A stretch of DNA of 64,000 bases from Juglans regia (lineage: Eukaryota; Streptophyta; Magnoliopsida; Fagales; Juglandaceae). The stretch lies in the NCBI RefSeq assembly GCF_001411555.2, contig NC_049901.1, positions 30,072,333-30,136,332 on the forward strand, read 5' to 3'. The notes beneath the pieces were generated by a model, which saw only the letters and a list, made by a program, of their open reading frames with translations, did not search any database and had not been told where the DNA came from. Shown here in pieces: positions 33,998 to 47,329 of this stretch. Positions within the stretch are counted from its first letter, which is position 1. Every line of letters begins with the position of its first letter. A program made the position numbers and the translations under genes.

Positions 33998-36900
33998 TGT
34001 GACGACCCAGACTTAGCCATGTCCTCGCCTATTATTTTCAATACCTTTAGCCTTAGTAGAAATTGACCCAATAGGATTGATGAGGTGAGCTTTTAGTGAG
34101 GGACATGGGTCCCATCCTATTGCCAGTGCATTAGGCACCCAAGCCCACAATAGAGGCCCAAAGGACCAAGTGACATTCGGCCACTAGAAGGCCTAGGGTT
34201 TAGAAACCCTAATTAGGGTTTTGAGCAATGAGGGAGGCACCGAGAAGGAGATAGTGACCTTTAGATTCCCTAAGCTCAGTCATTGTGACTTAGAGAAGGG
34301 GCATCTCGATTTGGCCATGTCTTGCCACTTGCCAAGCATGTTAGATGGCTTCTAGAAGAAGCCAAAGTGATAGAGGAAGACAAGGCTCGACAAACTTAGG
34401 GCACACACCCATCTCACTTACCAATACGCCACATGGCCAACATGTAAGCCTGTCTTTAAGGCTCCATGAATCTAGACTTGATGTTAGAAGAAGGGGGAGA
34501 AAGAGAGAGAGAAAAGAGAGATTCGAACCCTAAGAGCCACACGCCAGCCATGCACTTATGCATGTGAGTTCCTAGGAGATTTGCAATGATGAAGGGGTGC
34601 ATGTGAGACATAAAAAATTTGAAGCACAAGTCTCTAAGAGACCCTGTGATTTCGGCTAAAGAGGATATATGCCCAATCAAGAGTAACCAACCACCATTTT
34701 CGCCATATGTCACGCATGCACATAGTATGAGAGCTTCTAGGAGAAGGCAATCATGAGGAAGATGAAGAGATGCTTAGGGAAGAGGAACACACACCTTTCA
34801 AGGCTCCTAGAAGAATCTTTATGGAATGAAGACAACATGGAAAGTCGGCTAGGGCAAACATACACACACACGCCACTTGCCAAATGGAAACCAAGTACAA
34901 GCCTAAACCCGAATACATGATGACACCCATTTAGGGTTTCTGCCATAAAGACCTACACGCCCTTGAAGGTTCATTGAACCTAGACCACATGAGGAAGAAG
35001 TCAAGGGCCATTTAGGGTTTCGATTAGGGTAAGGGACATGCCAGTTGTCAAGCATGCTAGAGAGTCTTTGGTTTTCCCAAAGAAAGGCAATGATGAAGAG
35101 GGAAAGAGGGAAGTTTTGGCCAATGGTGGAAGGGGCATGCTACATGGCGCCTATGCATAAGGGCCCTTCGGTTTCCACAATTAGAATAATGAGAAGAGAG
35201 AGTGGGTGTGTGTGTGGAAAAGTGAGAAGGTATTTAAAGGCCTCATTAAAGGGCTGGCAGCCTACACCCCTCAAAGGATGCCCAAAAGTCATTTGGTCTC
35301 ATTTCTAGATTTTTCACCTCCCCCTTCTCTCTCAAACTCGTCCATCCTTTGAAGAACAAGCCCCTCACATGCCTATACTTTCTTTCCATCCAAACATCTA
35401 CCAACCCTCGATCATAGGATGGAGCTTTGGACACCACCTTGGGCAGATTTGCATGGTGAGAAACCTTCACACTTCTCCCTTCTCTTGAGCACACATGCAC
35501 TCACAAGGATTTCCTTTGGTCTAAGGGATTCGGTTTAGGTGAGTGCAAGATGTGTAACACTACCTTGTCTCAAGTGGTGAGGATGATGGGAATGTTGGTT
35601 CAATCATGATGAGTTTTATCAAAGCATGAGAAACTAGGGTTTCCGCCATGAGAAACTAAACCTTTACTAGCCAAGCACGAGAGTAAAAAAAACCTCTAAG
35701 AGGTTGGGGTGTACGACCACCATTAGGGTTTCAAAGTGAGTATTTCCTTCCAATGAGATTTCGACCATGGGGTTGATGATCACATGCACAGTATGCACAC
35801 CACATATACACCATGAACACTAGCAATCCACTAAGACCAAGTCATTGTCAATAAGCATGATCACCTTTTGGTCTAGGGCAATCCCTTAAGGCCTGAGCAC
35901 ATAAAGATTCACAAAAAGCAAGGAAAAGAACCCTAGAACCAAATGGGATAAACCCTAGCATGCCACACACACATTCTTGGATTAGGGTTACAATGATTTC
36001 ACTAAGTCTAATATTTTAAAACCTACACTTTTCAGCTTGCTTGATTGTGATACTTTTCATTATGTCGGATATTTGTAAGTTAGCTTCTAACCTACCCTTG
36101 GATAATGTTCGTATGTAGCATGTAAACTTTGCATGTTGTTGATCAAATTGGATTAGGGGAGCAGGGAGCCCACGATGCATAGCGGAGCTATGAGGTGTCT
36201 ACCCATATTGTGCATGGAATAAATTGTTATAAGTGACTAATGTGAATTGGATACAGAACTTTTTATATCTTAAAATTGCAACTCTGTTACATGGATTCAT
36301 GGTCAATGATTTTGAAAAGAGTACAAGCATGAAACAGGTTTCTGGGTCAAGTATATGTCCATGCATTCATTCTAATGGTTTTCCTCTGCATGCTTATATT
36401 ACATTCTTGTATGTTATTGGTTAACTTGCTGAAATTTCTTGAAATCTCATTGTGGTAGTTTCCACTACCATTCCTTACTCGGAATGGTAGAAGTTGCGAC
36501 AGGTTTAGGGGAAGAAAATGGGGAAACGCAAGATGGAAGATCCCTCGACCATTAAAAAGGCCCTGAAGAGCCCTGGGCACTCAATGGAGCTGACCGTAGA
36601 AGAAAGACTAGAAGCAATAGATTGCTTTATTTTTGTAGTACTTAAGCTTTTTGAGGATCTACATAAAATTATTGATAAGGATAAAGCCAAATAGGGTCCT
36701 TTTAGCTTGGCTATATGAAAGCCATTACATTTTGTGAACTTGGTATTTTGAGATTTATGGTTTAAACCCCTCTTTTGTATTGGGAGATTTTTAACAAGTA
36801 CATTTTAGGATTTCTTAGTTATTTTACGTTGGTACCATGCATTAATTGCTTTAATCTTACTTAAAATCAAACTTTTTCAGCTGCGATTATTGCATACTGA

Positions 36901-37019
36901 TAGAAACATGTTAGGTGCATTGTATGTTAATTGTCATAAACGAGGGTGTGTAGCCTTGAGTTACATGTCTTGACGCTTCAGTCTCTGTCAAATCCCAAGT
37001 GGGGTCTGGGGGCGTCACA
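33998..37019 (+). mobile_element. Related solo LTR (about 3.0 kb)
   Basis: It starts TGTGACGACCC and ends GGGGGCGTCACA. Flanks TGACA (33993-33997) and TGACG (37020-37024) fit a 5-bp target duplication with one change. It shares only short blocks with the nest LTRs: a telo-box region near 34194-34228, stem-loop 3 (36075-36095), the double stem-loop (36430-36490) and the terminal ~140 bp. It is therefore a separate subfamily. No ORF inside is credible. Confidence 0.75.
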
Positions 37020-37484
37020 TGACGCTTGACTTGCTCATTTGCACTCCTCATCCCATGCCTTTGCTTGCCTTGATACCTTGCTCGCCTAGTTTTTCAACTC
37101 ACATAGTCCTCATTTCTCATCCGCCCACCTGGCAATGCTATCACTATGCCCACTTTGCACTTTAGTATTGCCTTTCTATTTTTCTCCCGGTCTCGATCAC
37201 CCATGTCGAATACTTTCATTAGACATCATAACATACTTTAGGGACACTACAACCTCTCCCAATCCCAGTATGGACTTGCGATGAGATTGGGATGGATTTC
37301 ATTTTATAATTTATGGAAGCACCAGGAGGATAAGATTTGTGGTGCCCTCGTTCCTCGGTAACGTACTCTGCAAGGTTCCGAAGTGCCAAGGGTGCCGACC
37401 GGTTAGCAACACCCCAGGTCTTACTCGGGGCTAGGCATGCATTCTTGATTGAACACATGACCAATTAAGTATATATAAAGCAGT
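37020..37484. other. Spacer between inverted LTRs, no gene
   Basis: 465 bp lie between the end of the + strand LTR and the start of the minus-strand LTR. I see nothing identifiable apart from the TGACG duplication at its left end. Confidence 0.5.
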
Positions 37485-40111
37485 TGTGATGCCCCCAACC
37501 TCCGCTTGGGATGGAACAAAGACTTAGAGCGTCGGGACATGTAATACATGGTTATATAGCCCCATTCATGACAATTAATATGTAATGTATCCTATAAATG
37601 CATCTAGCAGTATGTAATAACCGCAACGAAATAAAGGTGAGTAAATAAAACTCATGCAAAATAAACTAAAACATCCCAATGTCATTAAGTTCAAATCATA
37701 AGGTAGCATAATCTTAGTACAATTATTCTTGATAATAAGTCTCCATGGCTAAATCATCTGCTTCATGCATTCTAATGCATGAAGGGTTAGGGCTATAAAC
37801 ATCAAGATAAGGTCTAGTCTTTTGTTGAGATCTGGCTCCTCTTCAATCAATTGGATCCACTGGTCCATCTGGTCCGTCATCGTCGGGTCTTGACACAACT
37901 TCTATCATTCCGAGTGAAATGATAATGGGTCCACAAGGAGTGATATTTACTTGAAATCTCAGTAAGTTAGACAACCAACATGTACAAAGATAAATTATGC
38001 ATGATAAATCATAAATTTGAAATGCGTGCGATGCAGAAAAATTAGTATGTCTCCCATCCAGATTCCTCAACATTTTCAGAAAACTGAGACACATTTTCTT
38101 ACAGAGAATATTTTTCACTTTAACTATCAAAAATATATATTTATCATAACGTTTCAACATTATTAGCAATTCACATTTAATCATAACATTAATATTATAG
38201 TGTATGATATCGTCACATATCTCCATATGCACTGTGAGTACCTATTAGTGACTGTAGTACAACTCATGTTGAAATTATGTTTTTTGTAGACTCGCTTTCA
38301 ATGCGTTGGTAACATATCATAACATAACATCATCATCAGATTGTAACATGTACACCCATCAGTCTTAAGTGTCATAACATTTGATTTCGCTTCGGCGTTC
38401 TTTAAAAAGAACCCATTCGAAACATGTTACTATTCTTCGCCAATTCAGAGGTTATCACTCCATTTTTACTTACTCCAGACTGGACAGAGGAGTTCTACTA
38501 GGATAATTCCCCATTCTAGCCGTTGGGGTCATGACAAAAATTATTTTCATGCTATGCTTGAAAAATATAGTTCATGACATGTATATATATGTAGCAAACT
38601 TTTATGTGAAAATGACATTTATATGCAATATGCTAAAATGGTGAAAATCTCACTTGTCATGAAAGTTAGTAGTCATGTACTCAATGTATCATATAATGTG
38701 ATGTTTCATGCTCAAAATGATAATTATAACATGGATGTGGCATTTATCAATATATTATAAATAACTCATCAAGGTGTAAGTTAGAGGCCAACTTAAAAAC
38801 TGCCTGAGTCTGGAAAAATTGTAGCGACTGTAATCAATGTTGTCCTAAGATTAAAGTTTTCTAAATGCTCATATTTCATGCCTAAGTAAAATAATTCAAA
38901 ACTTCAGAAGTTGAGCATACATTAATTAAAATCGTGCATGCTTGGATGATCAACATAAGATAGAATTAAAACATATTATGACATGCTTTCAACCTCAAAT
39001 TTAAACCTTCAAAAGTCATTATAAGACATTAATAATTCATATAAAAATATGCTAAGACGTGCCATAGCTAAAATTCCCACTTAAAACAATTTAAACACTT
39101 AATCCAACCTTAATGGACTCGGTTTTGATTTAAATATGGTAACATTTTCTAAACTCAACCAAAAATTACTTCAATACTTAAAAGCAAAACCTAACATGCA
39201 AACTAAGATCTAGGGCAAGAAAGCTTACAATTTTCGTGGCCCTCTAAAGGTCCCAACACAAGAACTCTAAAAAACTACCAAGAACACTCAAGACCTCACT
39301 CAGTTTCTCTCTATGGCTCACTATGGTATGAGAAGCTCTCAAGATGTTAAGAGAAAGCTTGGAGAAGAGGTGTGGACAAATGAGGGAGTGGAGGGGGGTT
39401 TTATAGGCTTCAAGAGGGGGGTAAGGGAAGAGAGGCACAACGATGGAGGGGTGTGGGATTGGTGGAAGTGGAAAGTGCGTAATGAGTGCCACCGAAACCA
39501 GTCGTGTGTCATCCTTGTGCACTGAATAGTGCCCTCTAACATCCTTATCTCATCAAGGTCAGGTGCTGCAATGAAAAATGGCTTGTCTTTGCCTCTAATG
39601 ACATGTGTTGGATCAAGACTAAACTTCTAATTTAGTCTAAGAATGATGAAAACAATAATAAAAATAATAGGGTTCTGATAAAAAAGGTGAGAAATAATTT
39701 AAAAGGAAATTAAGTTTAAAACATGGTTTTAGAAATCACTAATCATGTGGAAATTGATTAATGCTCTTAACCCAAGTTCAAAACTTAATTTGGGTCCAAA
39801 GAAATCTTTAGGAGCGTGGGGTACAATATGGACTTGAGGAAACCAATGGTATGGTGTATGTGGGCTTTAAATACAAATGTGAAAATGCAAGATAAGGCCT
39901 TTGGTCTTGTTGGGCTTAAAAAGGCCATGAGTGGGCGTTGCATGGCTTATGGGCTTTGGGTGTGAGTTGATGGGAGGCATTGGTTCTAGATTTTAAGGGG
40001 TCATGAGAGGCCTCAAGATCCACAAAGATGGGGCTTGAAAGGCTTGCCTTATCATAAATGGGCCATAGGTCAAAGCTAACACTAAGTTAGACCCAAATGG
40101 CCATATGCCTT
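37485..40111 (-). mobile_element. Minus-strand LTR of the giant-LTR superfamily (other end not found)
   Basis: It begins TGTGATGCCCCC on the + strand, the reverse complement of the family's GGGGGCATCACA end. It continues through the reversed terminal block, the double stem-loop (37903-37968) and the 'tggggt..atcctag' block near 38500. A GTAAGTTA-like stem lies near 38786. A purine-rich leader-like segment is at 39300-39530. No canonical far end was found before another LTR starts at 40112, so the right limit is provisional. Confidence 0.6.
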
Positions 40112-41566
40112 TGTAACACCCTCTTCCGGTAGGCTATGAGTATCACGTGTTTTCATAAAATAAACCCAGGAAGAATCTCATATTTAATAAATAAAATTAG
40201 AATTTATTTTGTAGAAAAATGTCTAATAAAATGTCTTCCAAAAATTTTAAATGAATAAACAGAATAACGTTAATGTCATTAAAGCAATTTTATTCTAGAA
40301 GGTCTGAAACTAAATCAACTGCTCCTTCTAATCCTGGCCTGCCTGCTCGTGTTCATATCCTCGCCTGGGTGGTTAAAAACATGAAATAAACTAAAATGAG
40401 TCGAAGACTCAGTAAGAAATCCATCACAACATAAACATAATAAACATAAGGTTTTCATAAAAGTTTTCATGTTGAAAGCTTAAAATCATAACTATTCATA
40501 CTGATGCTTATACTATGCATGGATTGATTTATCTAAATTAACTGACTGATCTGACTTGATTTATGGTATAAAACAAAGGCTACGTCGATATCCCTTGGGC
40601 TGATTTGGTGGTTCCTGGTGGTTGGCTGCTGGTGATCAGAGGTTATGGTGGTGGTGCACTGGGGTAGTAGTGCTGCGGGTCTAAACGTAGGGCTGTGGCC
40701 GTGGGTTGTGGGGAGTTTGTGAGGGTGCAACTTCGTGGGAGGTTGCGGCGTGGACAACTCGGCAGTGGGATTACTTTCGGTGGTGGTGGTTGGTGACACA
40801 CGACGTGGAGGGGCTGTGTGCTCGTGGCTGGCCGTTTAGGAGTGCAAAAGAGGTGGAACGGTGGTGTAGCGACAATAACTCGTTGGGACTGCCATGGCTT
40901 TGTTTCTCTCAATCAGGTGTAGCGGCGGGGTGCTTTGGGCTATCTTCTATGTGCTTTGATGAGGATCTCCACTTATATATATATATATATATATATATAT
41001 CTAGATGACTAGAAACCCTAGAGAAAAAGAGAGGGATAAAATCTGCATAACGTGAATGTATATCTCCTATGCAAGCTGTGGCTGAATGTCATGGGGATAG
41101 GAACGTGCATGCCATGATGAAAACTGACATCAAGAGTAACCCTAGTTGAGGGAGGTTCTACATGCATGAGTTGATGCCTAAATATGTGGTTGAAACCCTA
41201 GGAAAAATAGGAAGAAACGTGCATGGTGTGATCTCATTGGCTTGGGCTTTAGGGCTCGTTTCAAAGTATTTGGGCCTTGACTTACATTCAAACTAGTCTA
41301 TTTCTTTCCATAACTATGTCAGGCTTGATACCAAAAAATAAAAATCCCACTTGTTCCATAAAATATTAACTGAATTAAACTGAAATATCAATCCTAATAA
41401 AAGTTCATATTCCATCAATATAAAAAATTGGGCCCGTAACCTATTTCCAAAAATATACTCGAACATTTCAATTGGGCTTCTATAATTATTGGCCCACTAA
41501 CCTAATTTATGCCCATTGAAATTATCCATATTCCAACCATAGAAAATATTGGTTCGGGTCATTACA
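40112..41566 (-). repeat. 3' LTR of a second Gypsy-type LTR family (copy 1)
   Basis: On the + strand it runs from TGTAACACCC to GGGTCATTACA. A minus-strand polypurine tract (41567-41583) lies just inside, next to a 'gaggacggga' block typical of Gypsy 3' ends. Parts 40200-40555 and 40561-40910 match 42878-43225 and 54496-54830 in the second copy. Relative to that copy, copy 1 lacks about 1 kb plus the nested element. It contains an (AT)n run at 40974-41000. Confidence 0.65.
40974..41000. repeat. (AT)n microsatellite
   Basis: An AT run of about 13 units inside the LTR. Confidence 0.85.
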
Positions 41567-42877
41567 AACTCCTCTCCTTATAAAAATCCCGTCCTCAGAA
41601 TTTGCTATTACCTCAAGCAACCTTCATACTTATCTATCACATCCTTTCCATGTTTCTATTTTACATCCTCGATCAATTAGTTGAGCCTAACATTTCAAAA
41701 TTTTAAACCTCAATTATTCATTCTTAAATCTTGCATACTTTCCTAATCCTTTTACATGTGCACTTACTATCAATGATCTCACGCTTCAGAAGTACAATGC
41801 AAGCCTAAAGTGTATACCTCGACAACAAGATTGATCAAAAACCTATTAATAATATCACCCAAATCATTATCTTTCTCCAAATAATAGTGAGTAACTGTCT
41901 CCACATAAAATAATAAATAAACTTTCTACATAAAATGATAAATAAATCTCCTCATATAATAATAACCACAAATAAATAATAATTTAAAATTCTCCAAAGT
42001 TTGGAGTCTATAAAATATCTATTATAAAATTCTAAAAAAAAAAAAATGAAATACCACAATGATCATGTGCATAAGGGTATGGGTCCACATCTCCAATTAT
42101 AAGCATAACAACATCAACTAAACTTCTAGATCAAATCTCGACATCTCGTGCTATTCTCTGATAATGCCGACCTAATCATTAAAACTTTAATGTGCATGTC
42201 TAAGGCATACGTGTACTTAAATCATCTTCTACTCGTAAACCTTAAATTCTCATACCTCAAAAATATATTGACTTCACAATTTCTTTAAAAAACTCTATTG
42301 CTAAATAGTTCCACAGTACGACATTTTCCAAAGATCTTTTGTTCACCATTCGTGCTAGGCGAGGGAATCACATTACTTAAAGAACATAATATGCTTTCCA
42401 TCAATAGTCATGAAATACCAATCACCATATGCAAATTTCCGCCATAACTCCAAAGCCTACTAATTACATTCCCTAATTTCTTTAAATAAGACTCTGTCAA
42501 ATATAATTCAATCTCCATCCATTCTCATGAACTAGATACACTGTCAATCTTAAAAGTAAAAGTTTCCCAACTTCACATTCCTTCAATCATTTACACTGTC
42601 ATAACAATATATATTGACACATAACCCACAGTACATGTAATATCTATAAAATCCTAAATATCTATGCTACAAAAATTTTCTGGTGCCAAGTGTCATATTC
42701 TAAGTTAACCAATAACTAGTGTTTTGAAAAAATTTAAAACAAAAATAATAACATTAACTATGAGAATAGTAACAACATCATATAGTGATAACTCCTGAAA
42801 GCTAATAAGCGACTTATCTAAATTTGAAATATTCCAATAACTCTCAAGCGGCCCAGGAGCATCCTAGGTAACCTAAC
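41567..42877 (-). other. Non-coding internal remnant between the two LTR copies
   Basis: AT-rich, with no ORF or pol motif. It begins with the reversed polypurine tract, so it should be the 3' internal end of the element whose LTR is at 40112-41566. The element's coding part is missing. Confidence 0.5.
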
Positions 42878-44191
42878 TTTAAAATTTATTTTATATAAAA
42901 TGTCTTCCAAAAATATTAAATGAATATACTAAATAAAATTTATGTCATAAAAGTAATTTTATTCTAGAAGGTCTGAAACTAAATCAACTGCTCCTTCTAA
43001 TCCTGGTATGCCTGCTCGTGTTCATCATCCTCACCTAGGTGGTTAAAAAATCAAACAAACTAAAATTGGTCGAAAACTTAGCAAGAAATCCATCACAACG
43101 TAAACATTAAAAACATAAGGTTTTCATAAAAGTTTTCATGTTGAGAGCTTAAAATCATGACTGTTCATACTGATGCTTATGCTATGCATAACTTGATTTA
43201 TCTGAATTAACTGACTGATCTGACTGGCCAACATACTTAACCCTGTGTGCGAGGTTGTGCACCGGCCCCACATCTTGTGGACTCGAGGGGAACTGCTAAT
43301 AGTATTCTGGCATACTATGGTGGACCACGCTTGAGTTCGTGGCTTGCACATCCACCCTAAAACTGAACTGCATTGGTACTATACATCTAAATGACCATTT
43401 GATTAACTGATCTGATCTTATCTTGTACTTGAACTCAAGATAGCTTATGTGTCTTGTGCACACGAGATGTATAACATAATACATACATAATTATAATTTC
43501 TGAATCTGAACATGATGCAGAATGATATGATCGTATGCTATGTTGGATGACATGTTTGCATATGACATGAGCGGTGCATAAATAATGGCTGTCAATGAAC
43601 CGATTCTAATAATAATAAGCTAAATTGTGATCCTAAATTGTGATTAAATTACTTACCTCTTAGCACTGCTTTTTGAATCTCACTTCGTAGCTTGTCACCT
43701 ATACGAAGTATTATAAGTCACTAAATCTGTCTAGGAAACGTGTCGTAATATTCCACTTGACTAAAATCGTATTTAATTACACTTAGATTAATACATAATA
43801 ATATTATTCAAAACTCACAACATATTCTTTAATTTTTTTTTCTATTTAAAGTATAACATAATAATTTTATTAAAATTCTACTAAATAGACAAAGGGGAAT
43901 ATTAACTAATAATAGGCTCAACACTATACTTTAAAATACATTTCAAATTATTTAAAAGTTTTCTTAAAGAAAATGAGCCCATGACTAATATATTTATTTA
44001 AGTAAAAACTCAACATAAAGTATTAAGCCCAAATAAAATGACATAATAGTCTCCATAATTAACATATACTTAAGTGTAAGGTTATAAATGTAATTATTCT
44101 TAAAACAATCCTTCAAGATACTAGATTAAAAATGGCATATTTGTAATCTCATCAACAACTGCACTTAGTAAACTGAAACCTAAACAATTGT

Positions 44192-45745
44192 TGTTCGCAT
44201 AAAAATATAATTTGCAAGTGCACAAAATTATAACAAGTAGTAAAGTGTTTTAAAGAAAATGGTTATTGAACCCATAGAGAATAATTATGCTATTGAGTAT
44301 TGAAATTGACTAAATTAATTACTATTTGGAAAATCAAAATTTGAATAATGGTTTATCTAAATTAAACTGAAGAAAAGAACGTTAAAATTAAGATTTTAAA
44401 AATAATAAAAAATAGATCTAGAGCATTTGACTTCACCTAGCAAATCCCACACAATTTATTTTTCCTTGGTATAGAATCTCAATTATCCCAAGTTGATGAT
44501 AAAAGATCCCTTGACTATTCAATATTTTCACTCGAGCAATATAAAAAATATCTACAACTAATAACTCCATATCTCTATGTGAATTTAACTAATTAGAGAC
44601 CCATTGAGTTCTTTGAATTTTTCTTGAAAGTCATACAAGTCGCTGTAAAGCATATCTGTTTTCGCTCAACTAATGGTGTTTAATCCTAGAGCTTTAATCA
44701 CAAATCACCTCTCGGTCTCATTGCAATCCAAAAGATCAAACAATAGTTAGTTAGAAAATTGTGAGCATAAAGAATAAGGAATAAACACTCAATCATGGAA
44801 ATATTGAAAATAAAATGACTTGCAATATTGTGTGTTCAATGTTAGGATACATGAAAGCTCTAGAAGATAAAATTAGTTCATAATGAAATTAAAAAGAAAA
44901 AGAATAAAACTAGTGTTCTTTGTTGGAGTCAGTTGATGAAACATGCGGCTCTCCCCTTTACTTCTCCATGCCTCATTGAAAGAAACTCAAATAATAAACT
45001 CTGAACTATCGAAACCTAAACTCAGACTCTCTAAATCTCAAAACTAAAACTAAGATTAAGAACCAAAACTTCCTATTCATCCCATAAGATGAGATTAAAT
45101 AGATGTCAAAACTCAAACTTGGAAACAAAATAAATGTGGCTTCAATCTAACCTAAAAATATGAAAAATAGTTTCTAAAGATAGATGTTAACATAAAAGGA
45201 AATTATCCCAAGAATATTGGAATTATCTAAAATGGAAGATTTAGTGATATGAGGCTTGATTTGCGAAGATCGGGAGGATTTGGTAGTCATGAAATTGATT
45301 ACGAAACTCGGGAAGATCCCATCGGGTAGATGCTATGTGCGCTGAATAAAGTTGGCGGGCATGGAGGTCACAAATGAACGGGCATGGAGGTCACAAATGA
45401 ACGAGCGTGGAGGTCACAAAGACCACATGGGCCTCTTCTCACCTACTGAGTAGAAAGACTACTCGCCTTTGGGTGAGAGAAATCTCTTTGCTGCCCACGG
45501 TACAAGGCTCCTCGCCCAAATCTTATTGGCTCTCTTCAGATCTCGTTGCCTCTCATCGGTCTGGATCCGTAGTCTCTTCTTTTGTACCAAAATGCTCTCA
45601 TTTTGCACTAAATCTTCATTCCTTCAAATCCAAGAAAATAAATAAAAATATGTAGAAATAGAATAAAATCAATAGTATTGAAGGGAAAATGATATTTTTC
45701 AGAAATAAAAGAGTGATAAAAATCACATAAAAATAGCACTTATCA
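44192..45745 (-). repeat. Athila 3' LTR
   Basis: It matches 52741-54302 along its length, including a repeated 'gaacgggcatggaggtcacaa' segment near its outer-transcript part (about 45360-45420; 53910-53975). It is followed at 45746 by a minus-strand G-rich tract (AATTTGGGGGTATT), the polypurine tract. Confidence 0.85.
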
Positions 45746-47329
45746 AATACCCCCAAATTAAAGCTTTACTCGCCCTCGAGCAAAGAAGAAAGAAAGACAA
45801 TTAAGAAAAGCATTGGTTTGATTCACAATATTTATTGCCTCAAAGATTGTCTAAAGTCTATAATTCAAGGAATCATTCAAGATCAATCAAGCCCAAAAGT
45901 TAATTCAAAACTCAATTCTACTGCATTATCCATCCCCACATTCATGCCTACCCATCATTCTCACTTCATCATTAGCTCCCCAGATAGGTTTATGCAAACA
46001 AGTAAATAATAATGTAGAACATAAACTATCACTAGGGATCTATAGGTCTTTATTAAGCTTGTAATGTAAGGCTAGGGTGAGGGCTACAAAGAAAATGTAG
46101 GATTCAAACAAAGTAAGAGAACTTATGTTTGAACATCAATAGAATAAATAGAGCATTCTCGCTTCTAACACAAACATCTTTTCTCAATCTTTGTAAATCT
46201 CTTAGCTTACCTCTCTATATTGTACTTTCAAGTATCTTTCTCTTTACCCCTCTATTTGGTAGGCCAGACTTCTTCTTTTTTTCTTTTTTGTATAAATATT
46301 CCATACTATGTCGATTGCCTTTTTGGATGACTCTCGTCGGCCTTTTCATGTTGGCCACACAATAGATGAGTTGACTCTTCACACCCCTATAATTATGATT
46401 TTGATAATCTGGCTATAATTACTTTACTTGTAGACCTTCTACCTCTCTTATCCTTCATGCTCTTGTGAGTTTGTGATTTTGTATAAACTTAGTTCTCTTG
46501 AAAGGTAATGATATCAGTGATTAAGCTCAAATAAGGTAGGGAATATGAAGTTTACAGGAAAGAAAAATATAAGGCCAAAATATATTTCATTAAAGCTCAA
46601 ATGGGCGATTAGAGATAAAGATAATAAACATGTAAGCTTGAAAGGCTCAATCGGTCCAAAGAATGCCTTAATCATTTCCCCAATAATATTTTGTCTAGAA
46701 TTTTGCCTCGAGTGTAATCAAACAATTTCTAGAGTAAGTTGAGACCATATAAATTTACAAAATTCACATTAAATTACTCTAGGTACTCAAAACAATTAAT
46801 GATTATAAGAAGCATTCATTGAATATAGAAAATATCAAATTAAGTAAGATCAAGTAAATAATTAACAACTAGACTTAAGCAATGAGAATTTTTCTTAAAA
46901 ATTATAATCAATTTCAATCATATTCTTATCATAGGCTTTTTATTCATCAAACTACACTGTTTTTATAATCATTATCATTATTTATATTTTTAATTTTTTT
47001 TTGAAAATAAAATAATATCCTTTCTCCCCAAACTTAAATATCACATTGTCCTCAATGAGAAAAAGGAAGAGAAACTAAAGAAAAGGATGAGAGAAGGTAA
47101 GAGATGCTCTCCTGATTGTGTCTAGTTCTATCATTTGAATATTTTCCTTGAAGGTGCAGCCGTGTACTCCTTGGAGATCTCATCGCCTCTCCGTTCCTGC
47201 AAAATGAAAGAAAATGAATAATAATAAGTAAAAATAAAAATTAATAAAAAAAAACATAGATTGCCTCCCAAAAGTGCTTTATTTAAAGTCTATAGCTAGA
47301 CATTGTCCGCTCAGCATGTATTACTGGTG
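45746..47329 (-). other. Athila 3' non-coding internal region
   Basis: AT-rich, without a credible ORF on either strand, between the end of pol and the 3' LTR. No env-like reading frame is seen. Confidence 0.55.

Noticed and set aside
34345..35500. Small ORFs of 62-87 codons
   Set aside because: They are inside the solo LTR at 33998-37019, short, on both strands and without domain features.
45746..47329. Possible env-like ORF of Athila
   Set aside because: I looked for a long minus-strand frame with membrane segments between pol and the 3' LTR and found only short, AT-rich frames.
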